A stretch of DNA of 64,000 nt from RFSX01 sp964591455 (GTDB lineage Bacteria > Bacteroidota > Bacteroidia > Chitinophagales > Saprospiraceae). This document shows, in pieces, positions 54,223-62,909 of the stretch. Position 1 is the first letter of the stretch. Every line of letters begins with the position of its first letter. The stretch lies in assembly GCA_964591455.1 (NCBI GenBank), contig CAZQDZ010000017.1, forward strand, positions 16,948 to 80,947. Reading direction: 5' to 3'. Both the position numbers and the translations under genes were made by a program. Below the pieces are notes generated by a model, which was not told where the DNA came from, ran no database searches, and saw nothing but the letters and a program-made list of their open reading frames with translations.

Positions 54223-55545
54223 ATGATAACGGCGCTTCAGCTTCTCTTAAGTCTTTCTATTCTTGTGGTCTTACACGAGTTAGGTCATTTTACTGCTGCC
54301 AAGTGGTTTAAGACAAGAGTGGAGAAATTTTATCTCTTTTTCAATCCAGGATTTGAGTTATTTAAAAAGCAAATAGGAGAGACAGAATATGGTATTGGCT
54401 GGCTTCCACTCGGGGGTTATGTGAAAATCTCCGGAATGATAGATGAGAGCTTTGATACCGAGCAGATGAAAGAGGAGCCTAAGCCCTGGGAGTTCAGGAG
54501 CAAACCGGCTTGGCAGAGGCTTATAATTATGGTTGGAGGCGTATTTGTCAATTTTGTGTTAGGTATCGTCTTATTCTCTATGATTCTCTTTGTTTGGGGA
54601 GAAAGCTACATCGTCCCTTCTAGTCTGAAGCATGGGGTTGCTGTAACCGAATTAGCTGGCAAGCTAGGATTACGTGATGGAGATGATATAATTTCAGTAG
54701 GTCAAAGGGATTTTGATAAATTTAGTGGAGGGCTGATTATGCGTGAGCTGGTTATAAATCAAGCCAGAACAATAAAGGTGCACAGAAACGGTAGCGAACA
54801 ACTCATTCAAGTGCCTGAGGATGTCATTCCAGAATTGACTAAGTATGAGAACTCCAAAGATATTCTGATAGCACCTCGCTACCCCTACGAGATCGGCACG
54901 TTAGATAAAGGTAGCCCAGGTGAAAAAGGTGGATTACTAGTGGGTGATCAGATAATCGCTGTCAATGGCGAACCTACGCCATTTGCCCATAATGTAGTTA
55001 GCGGTCTAGATGGAGTAGAGATTGAAGATGTAGATTTAACGGTGATGAGAAATGGCACTACTCATGATTTATCCATTGTAAGAAAGGAAGGTAAGATTGG
55101 TATAAGGACCTATACTCTAGATAGGTATGTCAGCAATGCATATAAGAAGTATTCTTTTAGTGAATGTATTCCTGCTGGGTGGAACAAGTCTTGGAGTTTC
55201 CTTGGGGATCAGATCAAAGCTTTCGGCCAGATGTTTAGTGGAAAGATTAAGCCTTCAGATGGACTAGGTAGTTTTATTACTATTGGTAAAATGTTTGGTG
55301 ATACATGGGACTGGCAGAGATTTTGGACTATGACGGCTACGCTGTCCATTTTATTAGCATTTATAAATCTCCTTCCGATTCCTGCCTTGGATGGGGGCTA
55401 TGTTATGTTTTTAATCTACGAGACACTTTCAGGCCGTAAGGTGCCAGACAAGGTAATGGAAATAGCGACGTTCGCTGGATTTATACTACTGATGGTTATA
55501 ATGGTATTTGCTTTGGGTAATGATATTGTCAAAAACTTTTTCTAG
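54223..55545 (+). CDS. rseP: Site-2 intramembrane zinc metalloprotease RseP
   Basis: 440 residues from the ATG at 54223; the in-frame TTG at 54187 would add a polar stretch before the first membrane helix. It cleaves transmembrane segments such as anti-sigma factors in regulated intramembrane proteolysis. It has the zinc motif HELGH (18-22) in the first helix, GWLPLGGYVKISGM, two PDZ-like domains (GLRDGDDIISVGQ and GGLLVGDQIIAVNG), and the NLLPIPALDGG motif supplying the third ligand in the late helices. A consensus -33/-7 promoter lies upstream. hscB follows after 10 bp. A link to the dual-membrane anti-sigma protein in this window is speculative. Confidence 0.95.
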   Translation: MITALQLLLSLSILVVLHELGHFTAAKWFKTRVEKFYLFFNPGFELFKKQIGETEYGIGWLPLGGYVKISGMIDESFDTEQMKEEPKPWEFRSKPAWQRLIIMVGGVFVNFVLGIVLFSMILFVWGESYIVPSSLKHGVAVTELAGKLGLRDGDDIISVGQRDFDKFSGGLIMRELVINQARTIKVHRNGSEQLIQVPEDVIPELTKYENSKDILIAPRYPYEIGTLDKGSPGEKGGLLVGDQIIAVNGEPTPFAHNVVSGLDGVEIEDVDLTVMRNGTTHDLSIVRKEGKIGIRTYTLDRYVSNAYKKYSFSECIPAGWNKSWSFLGDQIKAFGQMFSGKIKPSDGLGSFITIGKMFGDTWDWQRFWTMTATLSILLAFINLLPIPALDGGYVMFLIYETLSGRKVPDKVMEIATFAGFILLMVIMVFALGNDIVKNFF

Positions 55546-55555
55546 AATAGTAGGT

Positions 55556-56086
55556 GTGAATAATTTTTTCCAACTATTTGATTTGCCGATGGCGTTTGAC
55601 GTGGATAAGAAAGCGCTGACGTCAAAGTATTATGCTTTGAGCAGAGATTGGCATCCTGATAAGTTCACCTTGGATACAGCAGAAAAGCAGCAGGATGCCA
55701 TGGCGAAGACCTCACAAATTAACCAAGGTTATAAGATTCTAAAAGACGACCAGCTAAGAATCAGGCATATATTGGATTGCCTTAATGCGGCGCCAGTAGA
55801 GGGGCAAGACAAAATGCCTCAAGAGTTTCTTATGGAAATGATGGATATCAACGAAGCCATTATGGACTATAAAATGGACCCATCTGAATCTGTAAAAATC
55901 AGTATAGAATTACAAATAGACCAATATAAATCAGAATGGTGGGCTGCTTTTCTTTCTGCTACAACAGACTTTGATTTCAATAAACCTGATTCGAAAAAGA
56001 TCAGTGCTATCAAAGAATTTTATCTCAAATCAAAGTACCTCCGTAGACTCAAGCAAAATGTCGAGAATCGTGACGTAGAACTATAA
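55556..56086 (+). CDS. hscB: Fe-S cluster co-chaperone HscB (J-domain protein)
   Basis: 176 residues from the GTG at 55556, which gives the family-typical N-terminus (VNNFFQLFDLPMAFDVD) and normal spacing after the rseP stop; an ATG at 55520 overlapping rseP is the alternative. The J domain (~1-75) has the HPDK tripeptide region (DWHPDKFT). The C-terminal three-helix domain (~85-170) would bind IscU. HscB delivers the Fe-S scaffold to HscA and stimulates its ATPase. No isc or hscA gene is nearby. Confidence 0.9.
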   Translation: MNNFFQLFDLPMAFDVDKKALTSKYYALSRDWHPDKFTLDTAEKQQDAMAKTSQINQGYKILKDDQLRIRHILDCLNAAPVEGQDKMPQEFLMEMMDINEAIMDYKMDPSESVKISIELQIDQYKSEWWAAFLSATTDFDFNKPDSKKISAIKEFYLKSKYLRRLKQNVENRDVEL

Positions 56087-56108
56087 CTGTCTAGTTCTCA
56101 GAACGTTT

Positions 56109-56123
56109 GGCAAAATATTTGCC
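56109..56123. repeat. Inverted repeat GGCAAA-ATA-TTTGCC after hscB
   Basis: A perfect 6-bp palindrome with a 3-nt centre, 23 bp after the hscB stop, followed by T-rich sequence. It could be a weak terminator or an operator for the STAS gene at 56174. Confidence 0.4.
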
Positions 56124-56173
56124 TTTTACCTTTTGTCCATTTATTAACAATTTTATCTCATCACTTACACCCA

Positions 56174-56494
56174 ATGATGAAAGAGTTATCTATTGCCTTC
56201 CTCAAGCAAGGTCATAATGTAAAAGCCAATCTTAAAGGCCGCCTTGTCTCCCTTGCAGCCCTCAGACTCAATGCCGAATTACAATCACAGATTGACCCCT
56301 GGGATAGATTGATATTAGATTTAACCAAAGTTACAGACATAGATACGACTGGTGTCAATGCCATACTCCATACGCATATGAAGTGCAGCTTTAAGAATGC
56401 CAGTATGGTTGTAAGATGTCAAGATAATCATCCCGTGCAGAATATACTTCGACTCACTAAGACCGATGATTACCTGGAAGTAGAACTAGTATAA
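56174..56494 (+). CDS. STAS-domain protein (anti-sigma-factor-antagonist-like)
   Basis: 106 residues, a single STAS domain. The hallmark segment RLILDLTKVTDIDTTGVNAIL places Thr59 where SpoIIAA-type proteins have the phosphorylated Ser before Gly. It could be a partner-switch element in signalling, but no HPK-like kinase (RsbW/SpoIIAB type) or PP2C phosphatase lies in the window. Two ATG codons (56174, 56177) are possible starts. Upstream is an inverted repeat after hscB; downstream the EamA gene converges 29 bp away. Confidence 0.82.
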   Translation: MMKELSIAFLKQGHNVKANLKGRLVSLAALRLNAELQSQIDPWDRLILDLTKVTDIDTTGVNAILHTHMKCSFKNASMVVRCQDNHPVQNILRLTKTDDYLEVELV

Positions 56495-56523
56495 CAAGAA
56501 GTTGTGCAGAAGGCCTGTAATAT

Positions 56524-57402
56524 CTAATCAGAGTTCCTCACACTCTCTCTACTAGACGCAATCGCTTCCACAAAAAAACTGGTCAATATAATGGCTCCCC
56601 CTAGCAAGACATTATTTGAAGGTATTTCGTCTAAGAAAATAAATGGCCAAATAATTCCATAGACTGGAATAATTGAACTCATCAGACCTAGACTGACTGC
56701 AGAATAGTATTTGAGATTTTGCACCAATAAAGTGTGTCCAATACAAGTGGTAATTGCAGCCAAGGCTAGTATCAAAGTCCAGTCTCCATCGACGACTAGA
56801 GGTGCGCTTGTTTTTATAGTTAGGAAGGGAAGCGTTAGCAGACTCATTACAACCAATTGCATGAACATCATACTAGATCCGTCATAATAGCCTACCAACT
56901 TTCTTGTGTAGATATTTCTCAGTGCATAAGTCAGTGCAGATAGCAACCCAAAGCCTATAGCCAAAACCAAGTTGTCATGAAAATCCAAACTTGGCGTAAT
57001 GATATAGATACCTACGATAATAAGGAAAGCAAGAAAGAGGTGATAAAATCTCAGTTTTGTTTTAAGTATGAGCGGCTCTAGGATAGCCGTCATAGCAGGA
57101 AAGGTATGCAGAGTTAAAATGGCAATCGCTACATAAGCCAATGATAACGAATAAAAGTAGGTGACCCAATGGATACCCATCAGAAGTCCACCTAATATAA
57201 TCATCCATCCATCACCCTTTCTAATCTTTATTCCTATCCTTCGGAATTTAAGGAATAGACCAAGTAGAACCATAGCAAACAAACATCTCCAGAAAATGGC
57301 CACCTCAGGTGCCAACGTCAAGGTTCTGCCAAATACACCAGAGGTACTGATGCACAGCAAGCCTAGATTGAGGCTGATGAGTTGTTTGAATTTTGGAATC
57401 AT
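56524..57402 (-). CDS. EamA-family (DMT superfamily) transporter
   Basis: 292 residues with ten hydrophobic segments in two five-helix EamA repeats (first around WRCLFAMVLLGLFLKF to YIITPSLDF, second from AIGFGLLSALTYALRNIYTRK to PSNNVLLGGAIIL). It is an inner-membrane transporter, probably a metabolite or drug exporter; the substrate is unknown. It starts with an ATG 7 bp after the SGNH hydrolase stop, so the two genes are likely cotranscribed from the TACCTTTG element at 58128. Confidence 0.92.
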   Translation of the reverse strand: MIPKFKQLISLNLGLLCISTSGVFGRTLTLAPEVAIFWRCLFAMVLLGLFLKFRRIGIKIRKGDGWMIILGGLLMGIHWVTYFYSLSLAYVAIAILTLHTFPAMTAILEPLILKTKLRFYHLFLAFLIIVGIYIITPSLDFHDNLVLAIGFGLLSALTYALRNIYTRKLVGYYDGSSMMFMQLVVMSLLTLPFLTIKTSAPLVVDGDWTLILALAAITTCIGHTLLVQNLKYYSAVSLGLMSSIIPVYGIIWPFIFLDEIPSNNVLLGGAIILTSFFVEAIASSRESVRNSD

Positions 57403-57409
57403 CTAGGTA

Positions 57410-58111
57410 CTAGTCTGCAACCAGTATCTTTTCCATCGCCGCCCACACAGTTTCCAAGATGATCTTACTTCCTTGCTCATTGGGATGGAGGCCATCAGCG
57501 ATATTGAGTTCCTTGATACCTGCCACATTATTGAGGAAAAAGGGTATTAATTCTGCACCGTGTTTCTTAGCCAATTTTGGAAAGGACGAATTAAAGGTTT
57601 TTTCATACTCTTTACCCATGTTTGGTGGTGAAAGCATACCTGCTAGTACGATTGGAATACCAGGGTTTTTCTGGAGGACTCTGAGAATGATACTGTCTAA
57701 GTTTTCTTCTGTTTTAGTAGCATCTAGTCCTCTAAGCATATCATTGGCACCCAACTCCAAAAAGAAAATATCTATAGGCTCCCTCAGTACCCAATCTATT
57801 CTGCTTAATCCTCCTGCGGTAGTTTCACCACTAAGACCTGCATTGATTACGGTGTATGGCAGTAAGAGCGAATCCAGTCGATTTTGAAGTAGAGAGGGCC
57901 AGGCATCTGGTTCATCCAAGCCATATCCAGCAGTCAGTGAATTGCCGAAACAAAGTATTTTCTTGGTTTCCTCATTATTGGAGGATTGATTGAATTCTGT
58001 AGATTCAGTGGTTGTTGTCGAAACATCAGATGGCTTCACTTGTTTATCTTTGCATCCTGTGCTCATTACTAAGCACATGACTAATGACAAGAAAATGGTG
58101 GGATATGACAT
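57410..58111 (-). CDS. SGNH/GDSL-type esterase lipoprotein (TesA-like)
   Basis: 233 residues from the ATG at 58111 (an upstream GTG at 58144 would overrun the promoter box). A lipoprotein signal ends VMSTGC. SGNH blocks are present: block I ILCFGNSLTAGYG with GNS instead of GDS and the nucleophile Ser, block II NAGLSGETTAGGLSR, block III ELGANDMLRG, and block V DGLHPNEQG with the Asp/His pair. It should be an active thioesterase/arylesterase/lysophospholipase I-type enzyme in the periplasm. It diverges from ybbA-ybbP-type genes exactly as tesA does in E. coli. Confidence 0.92.
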   Translation of the reverse strand: MSYPTIFLSLVMCLVMSTGCKDKQVKPSDVSTTTTESTEFNQSSNNEETKKILCFGNSLTAGYGLDEPDAWPSLLQNRLDSLLLPYTVINAGLSGETTAGGLSRIDWVLREPIDIFFLELGANDMLRGLDATKTEENLDSIILRVLQKNPGIPIVLAGMLSPPNMGKEYEKTFNSSFPKLAKKHGAELIPFFLNNVAGIKELNIADGLHPNEQGSKIILETVWAAMEKILVAD

Positions 58112-58127
58112 AATCGCTAATTTGATA

Positions 58128-58135
58128 CAAAGGTA
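58128..58135 (-). promoter_or_regulatory. Bacteroidota -7 promoter element for the SGNH hydrolase-EamA unit
   Basis: The minus strand reads TACCTTTG, a full TAnnTTTG match, 17 bp before the ATG at 58111. No properly spaced -33 TTG is clear. Confidence 0.5.
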
Positions 58136-58177
58136 GATAAACACTAGCGTCAGATAGTATCCCTTACAAAATAAAGA

Positions 58178-58873
58178 ATGGAAAAAATACTTAGTGTAAT
58201 TGGTATAAATAAAGTGTACAAGAGTGGCTCCAGAGAGCTCGCAGTGCTTAAGGACATCAACTTTAGTGTAAGCGCAGGAGAAAGCGTTTCTATAACTGGG
58301 CCTTCGGGTAGTGGCAAGACCACTTTATTGGGATTGTGTGCTGGACTGGATGAACCTACCTCTGGAGATATTCATCTATGTAGTCAAAAGATTAATGGTT
58401 TAACAGAAGATAAAAAAGCCGCCATTAGAAATGTCAAGGTGGGTTTTATCTTTCAAAACTTTCAACTGATTCCGACACTTACTGCCCTCGAGAATGTAAT
58501 GATTCCAATGGAGTTACTCGGAATGAAGGCTGCCAGAAAAGTATCTTCTGACTTACTAGATAGAGTAGGACTCGGAGATAGAATGAAACATTACCCAGAT
58601 CAGTTGTCAGGAGGTGAGCAGCAGCGTGTATCTATAGCCAGAGCTTTCAGTAATACACCGCAGATTTTATTTGCTGATGAGCCTACTGGAAATCTGGATA
58701 GCGACACTGGTGACAGTATAGAAAAATTGCTTTTTGATCTTAATCGTCAAGAGCAAACGACCTTAATCATTGTGACGCATGATATGGAGTTAGAGAAGAA
58801 AACTGATAGAATCATCAGATTGCGAGGTGGAAGAATTATAGAAGATACAGAATCAAAACTGGTGAATAGCTGA
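58178..58873 (+). CDS. ybbA: ABC transporter ATP-binding protein (YbbA/LolD-like)
   Basis: 231 residues. Walker A GPSGSGKTT, Q-loop FIFQNFQLIP, signature LSGGEQQRVSIARAF, Walker B ILFADEPTGNLD and the H-loop VTHDM are all present. Its close match to the MacB/LolD-type exporters fits its partner, the FtsX-type permease that begins on the last base of its stop codon (ATGA overlap). It energises extrusion or mechanotransmission rather than import. The SGNH hydrolase gene is divergent 67 bp away. Confidence 0.93.
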   Translation: MEKILSVIGINKVYKSGSRELAVLKDINFSVSAGESVSITGPSGSGKTTLLGLCAGLDEPTSGDIHLCSQKINGLTEDKKAAIRNVKVGFIFQNFQLIPTLTALENVMIPMELLGMKAARKVSSDLLDRVGLGDRMKHYPDQLSGGEQQRVSIARAFSNTPQILFADEPTGNLDSDTGDSIEKLLFDLNRQEQTTLIIVTHDMELEKKTDRIIRLRGGRIIEDTESKLVNS

Positions 58874-61404
58874 TGAGTGGATTTTCTTTTCTAGCTAAGA
58901 CTGCGCTGCGGGATAGTCGCCGTAATAGGGGTAGACTGCTGATGTTTATGTCCTCTATCATTTTAGGCGTAATGGCATTAGTAGCTATCAATTCCTTTAA
59001 TCATAATCTGGTCAAGGATATAGACAATCAGACCAAATCTATACTAGGGGCTGACATCCAAGTAGAAGGTAATAAGCCCATGTCTCCCCAGTTACAAACG
59101 ATCATTGATTCTTTACCCGGTGAACGGGCAAGCCAACAGGAGTTTTTTTCCATGGCTATCATGCCCAAAACAGGGGAGACTCAGTTTACACGTATTAAAG
59201 CACTAGAGGGTGGTTATCCATTCTATGGAGAATTGATTACGAAGCCAGTTGAAGCCAAGGATAATTTTCAGAGAAATGGTGAGGCCTTGGTTGATGATGC
59301 CTTGATGTTCGAGCATCAATTAGAAGTAGGAGATAAGATTAAGTTAGGTGAGAAAACATTTACTATAGGTGGTCGATTGATGAGCAGTTTCGGTTCTGTG
59401 TCCTTAGGAGCTAGTTTTGCACCCACTATATATATAGACCAGACTGAATTAAATGGTACTGAACTTCTAGGGGAGGGGAGCTTGATTGAATACAAGTATT
59501 TTATCAAAACGCCTGAAGGCTTCGAACGAGAGGAATGGGATAATAATCGTGATCGAATGTCTCATTTTAGAAATGAGGACTTTAGAGTGACAACAATAGA
59601 GGACCAAAGACGACAACTTAATCGAGCTTTTGATTTTCTTAATAGTTTTTTGAATTTGGTGGCGTTAGTTGCTTTGCTCTTGGGCTGCATAGGTGTAGCT
59701 AGCAGTGTCTTTATTTATGTAAAGACAAAAATTCCATCCATTGCTGTACTGCGCTGTATAGGTATGAAAGGTAATCAAGCATTTTTGGTTTACTTTCTGC
59801 AGATATTTGTTTTAGGATTTTTTAGTGTAGTGATTGGTGTCTTCTTTGGAAGTTTATTACAGGTAGCCCTACCAGTTATCTTGCAAGACGTGTTACCCTA
59901 TAAAGTAGAATTGTCTATATCATGGCAAGCGGTAGCTCAAGGAATGCTTGTCGGCACTATTGTGACAGGACTATTTGCCTTGGTGCCATTGTTAGGCGTT
60001 AGATTAGTCAGTCCGCTTCGTACCTTAAGGACGTCATTAGATGATGAAAAGACCCCCTTTGACATATGGAAGTGGATGGCCTATGTGGGCATCATTTTAT
60101 CCATATTTGGTTTTTTGTGGTCCCTTACTGATTCGGTAAGGGCTGCTGTCACCTTCTCTATAGGCTTGCTGGTTGCATTTGGACTCCTTTACTTGATGTC
60201 TACTATCGTGATGTGGCTCGTGAGGAAGGTTGTGCCTTCGAGATGGAGCTTTGTATTCAGACAAGGACTGGCCAATCTGTATCGCCCCAATAATCAGACA
60301 AGGACATTGATTATTTCCATTGGATTAGGGACATCTATTCTCACGATCTTATTTATCATACAAGGATTGATACTGAATAATGTAGATAGCATGGATGCTG
60401 GTAATCAGCCTAACATGATTTTGTATGGTATAGAGTCTCATCAAGCCAAGGGTGTAGCAGATATTACCCAAGAGAAGGGCATGCCTGTAGTACAGCAAGT
60501 GCCTATAGTAACGATGAAATTGGCAGGATGGAAAGGCAGAAGTAAGAGTGATTGGTTGCAAGATACAACTCGTCGAGCGGAGCGATGGGTGATTCATCGG
60601 GAAGCCAGGGTGACCTATAGGGATACCTTAGAAGAAGATGAACCGCTGGTGGCTGGAGATTTTGTGGGTAAAGTAGAAGCTGGAGATTCTATTTTTATTT
60701 CCGTGGATCAAGGCTGGGCGGAGTCCTTGGATGTCTGGTTAGGAGATGAGCTAGTCTGGAATGTGCAGGGAGCACTCATTACGACTTATATCAGTAGTAT
60801 CAGGGAGATTGAGTTCCAAAGTATGCGGACCAGATTCTTTGTTCTATTTCCATTGGGAGTGCTAGAGCAAGCCCCTCAATTCCATGTGCTAGTCACAAAG
60901 TCGCCGGATAATGAAACTATGGCAGACTACAGAAGGTCCGTGGTTAAGGCTTATCCTAATGTGTCTGTGGTGGATCTAGGTTCCATTCTTACTACTTTAA
61001 ATGATATACTCAGTAAGATTTCGTATGTCATAAAGTTCATGGCAGCGTTCAGTATTCTGACTGGAATAATTGTCTTAATAAGCTCCTTATTATTAAGTAA
61101 ATATCAGCGGATTAGAGAAAGTGTTTTGTTAAGAACTATAGGGGCGCAAGGTCGACAAATCTTAGCTATAAACGCAACCGAGTATGCGATATTAGGTAGC
61201 TTGTCTGCATTGACTGGGATTGTGATTGCCGTTATCGGTAGTTATTTTATTGCTACACAACAAATGGAATTGGAATTCAAATTGGATTGGCTGCCAATCA
61301 TTCTGATATTTGTACTTATCGTGGTGATGACGGTTGTCATTGGATTATATAATTCCAAAGATGTAATCAGACATCCACCGTTGGAAGTGCTGAGAAAAGA
61401 GTAA
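58873..61404 (+). CDS. ybbP: FtsX-like ABC permease (YbbP-type)
   Basis: 843 residues. The N-terminal helix (RGRLLMFMSSIILGVMALVAI) is followed by a large periplasmic domain (~50-255), then FtsX core helices (~260-390), a middle pair near 400-440, a second periplasmic region (~500-700), and the C-terminal FtsX core (~715-840, ILTGIIVLISSLLLSKYQRIRESVLLRTIGAQGRQI in parts). This double FtsX layout is that of YbbP. With YbbA it would move lipophilic substrates or act with the SGNH enzyme; the substrate is unknown. It ends 45 bp from the convergent plug-protein gene. Confidence 0.92.
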   Translation: MSGFSFLAKTALRDSRRNRGRLLMFMSSIILGVMALVAINSFNHNLVKDIDNQTKSILGADIQVEGNKPMSPQLQTIIDSLPGERASQQEFFSMAIMPKTGETQFTRIKALEGGYPFYGELITKPVEAKDNFQRNGEALVDDALMFEHQLEVGDKIKLGEKTFTIGGRLMSSFGSVSLGASFAPTIYIDQTELNGTELLGEGSLIEYKYFIKTPEGFEREEWDNNRDRMSHFRNEDFRVTTIEDQRRQLNRAFDFLNSFLNLVALVALLLGCIGVASSVFIYVKTKIPSIAVLRCIGMKGNQAFLVYFLQIFVLGFFSVVIGVFFGSLLQVALPVILQDVLPYKVELSISWQAVAQGMLVGTIVTGLFALVPLLGVRLVSPLRTLRTSLDDEKTPFDIWKWMAYVGIILSIFGFLWSLTDSVRAAVTFSIGLLVAFGLLYLMSTIVMWLVRKVVPSRWSFVFRQGLANLYRPNNQTRTLIISIGLGTSILTILFIIQGLILNNVDSMDAGNQPNMILYGIESHQAKGVADITQEKGMPVVQQVPIVTMKLAGWKGRSKSDWLQDTTRRAERWVIHREARVTYRDTLEEDEPLVAGDFVGKVEAGDSIFISVDQGWAESLDVWLGDELVWNVQGALITTYISSIREIEFQSMRTRFFVLFPLGVLEQAPQFHVLVTKSPDNETMADYRRSVVKAYPNVSVVDLGSILTTLNDILSKISYVIKFMAAFSILTGIIVLISSLLLSKYQRIRESVLLRTIGAQGRQILAINATEYAILGSLSALTGIVIAVIGSYFIATQQMELEFKLDWLPIILIFVLIVVMTVVIGLYNSKDVIRHPPLEVLRKE

Positions 61405-61448
61405 AGGTGAATTCCAGAATAAATTATAAGCTTATGAGAGTTGAAAGA

Positions 61449-62909
61449 TTACCTCAAGCCATTAGGATTGGTAGTTAGAATAGCGACATCTATGACACGG
61501 TCAAACTGTGCGCCCATCTCTCGGTAGTAAGTGATTATTTGGTAAACATTTTCAGTTTCGTACCATGAGCCTTCGATATCTTCTATACGCAAATAGCCAT
61601 TTTCGTCTTCTACTGCAAACATGTAGTCATAATAACCCTGCTTTAGTTTTGCCTTGCACAGGTAGATACTATTATCTGCGTCCCACAGCATTCTAAATTG
61701 GTCCCTTGCTTTCCAATCATTAAAAGCACCCACGACATACACATCTTCCAAAAATGGTCGATTCACCTCTAATGAAAAAATGACATCGGCATATTCACTT
61801 GCTACATTATCAGAGCTCAAACCATCATCTACTAAAGTTGCCCTCTCAGATACCCTGTCACTCCTAGCCCCAGAATCACTATCGAAAAATCGTGCTCTAT
61901 CAGAGTCAAAAACTTCGTTTGATAATTGTCGTTCAGGTTGAGGTATGCCATCACCACCTGTAATGGTATTGGCCTCGAAAAATCTACCCTTATTCAAATC
62001 AAAATTTTCTATTACAAAGCCTCCGTTTGCATCTCTCTCACTACGGTAGTTGTCACGCGATCTTTGTCTACCCAAATCCAAGAGCACTGTTGTGCCTTCA
62101 TCATTTCGATCTATTGATTTTACAAATTCACTTCTAAAATTTAAAGATCGGATATCTACTGATCTAAACTCTTTTAGTGCAGGAAATGCTACTTGCTGAT
62201 TGAAGTCATTGAAATATAAAACATCACCTCTCGAAAAATTATTTGTCACATTAGTATAAGCATTTGTGTGATTGCCATTTTGAATAACAGTCACAAAGAT
62301 TTCTTCCTGTGGTCTGAAAACTTGAAAGTCCCTCATGTTGAGGATAACTTCTAATTCCTGATGGGTTTGTAAGTAAGATATTTCTTTAGGTCTTACAAAA
62401 TCGGCAAGTGCGCTGACCACATTCTCAGAAACTATAAATCTCCTCGTCAATACTGGAATCTGCAAGTCTTCATCATAGATTACTAATAGGTAGTTGCCAG
62501 AAATAGTCCAATTAAGATCTTCATTTGGAAGAAATACTTGATAATTTGTGTAATCTGAGTAGGCATTAGAAGAGTAAGTGAATTCATCAACCTCTTCGCC
62601 ATTGAATCCATCTAGATACTCTATTTCTTCCAGATCTGAAAAATACCAGTCCTTGTCACAGTGTCTCAGGTGGTATGTATAGTTTTTGAATTCACCCTCC
62701 AAATCATCGAATTCTAGTTTCAGCACTCCATTAGAGCCCAAATCTATTATGGGTGCAGATAAGGGTATTTGGCTATGGCCAAACTGAACAGAAGCTATAT
62801 AGTCCACATAGACCTCATTAGTCGTCAATACATCTTCAAACTGAGCAGAGGCGTTGAATCCTATAAACTGTACAAGAAATCCAAGTAATAAGTATCTAAA
62901 TCTATTCAT
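61449..62909 (-). CDS. Type IX secretion system plug protein (DUF5103)
   Basis: 486 residues from the ATG at 62909, which yields a signal peptide (MNRFRYLLLGFLVQFIGFNASAQ in two parts); the frame extends upstream to 62960 without a signal. The DUF5103 pattern is clear: SVQFGHSQIPLSAPIIDLGS, YTYHLRHCDKDW, EYLDGFNGEEVDEFTYS, FRPQEEIFVTVIQNG, then a C-terminal starch-binding-like beta domain (VYVVGAFNDWKARDQFRM, LKQGYYDYMF). Such proteins block the open T9SS translocon SprA from the periplasm. A polar insert with low complexity (~305-390) separates the two halves. The two T9SS cargo genes at the left end fit an active system. Confidence 0.9.
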   Translation of the reverse strand: MNRFRYLLLGFLVQFIGFNASAQFEDVLTTNEVYVDYIASVQFGHSQIPLSAPIIDLGSNGVLKLEFDDLEGEFKNYTYHLRHCDKDWYFSDLEEIEYLDGFNGEEVDEFTYSSNAYSDYTNYQVFLPNEDLNWTISGNYLLVIYDEDLQIPVLTRRFIVSENVVSALADFVRPKEISYLQTHQELEVILNMRDFQVFRPQEEIFVTVIQNGNHTNAYTNVTNNFSRGDVLYFNDFNQQVAFPALKEFRSVDIRSLNFRSEFVKSIDRNDEGTTVLLDLGRQRSRDNYRSERDANGGFVIENFDLNKGRFFEANTITGGDGIPQPERQLSNEVFDSDRARFFDSDSGARSDRVSERATLVDDGLSSDNVASEYADVIFSLEVNRPFLEDVYVVGAFNDWKARDQFRMLWDADNSIYLCKAKLKQGYYDYMFAVEDENGYLRIEDIEGSWYETENVYQIITYYREMGAQFDRVIDVAILTTNPNGLR

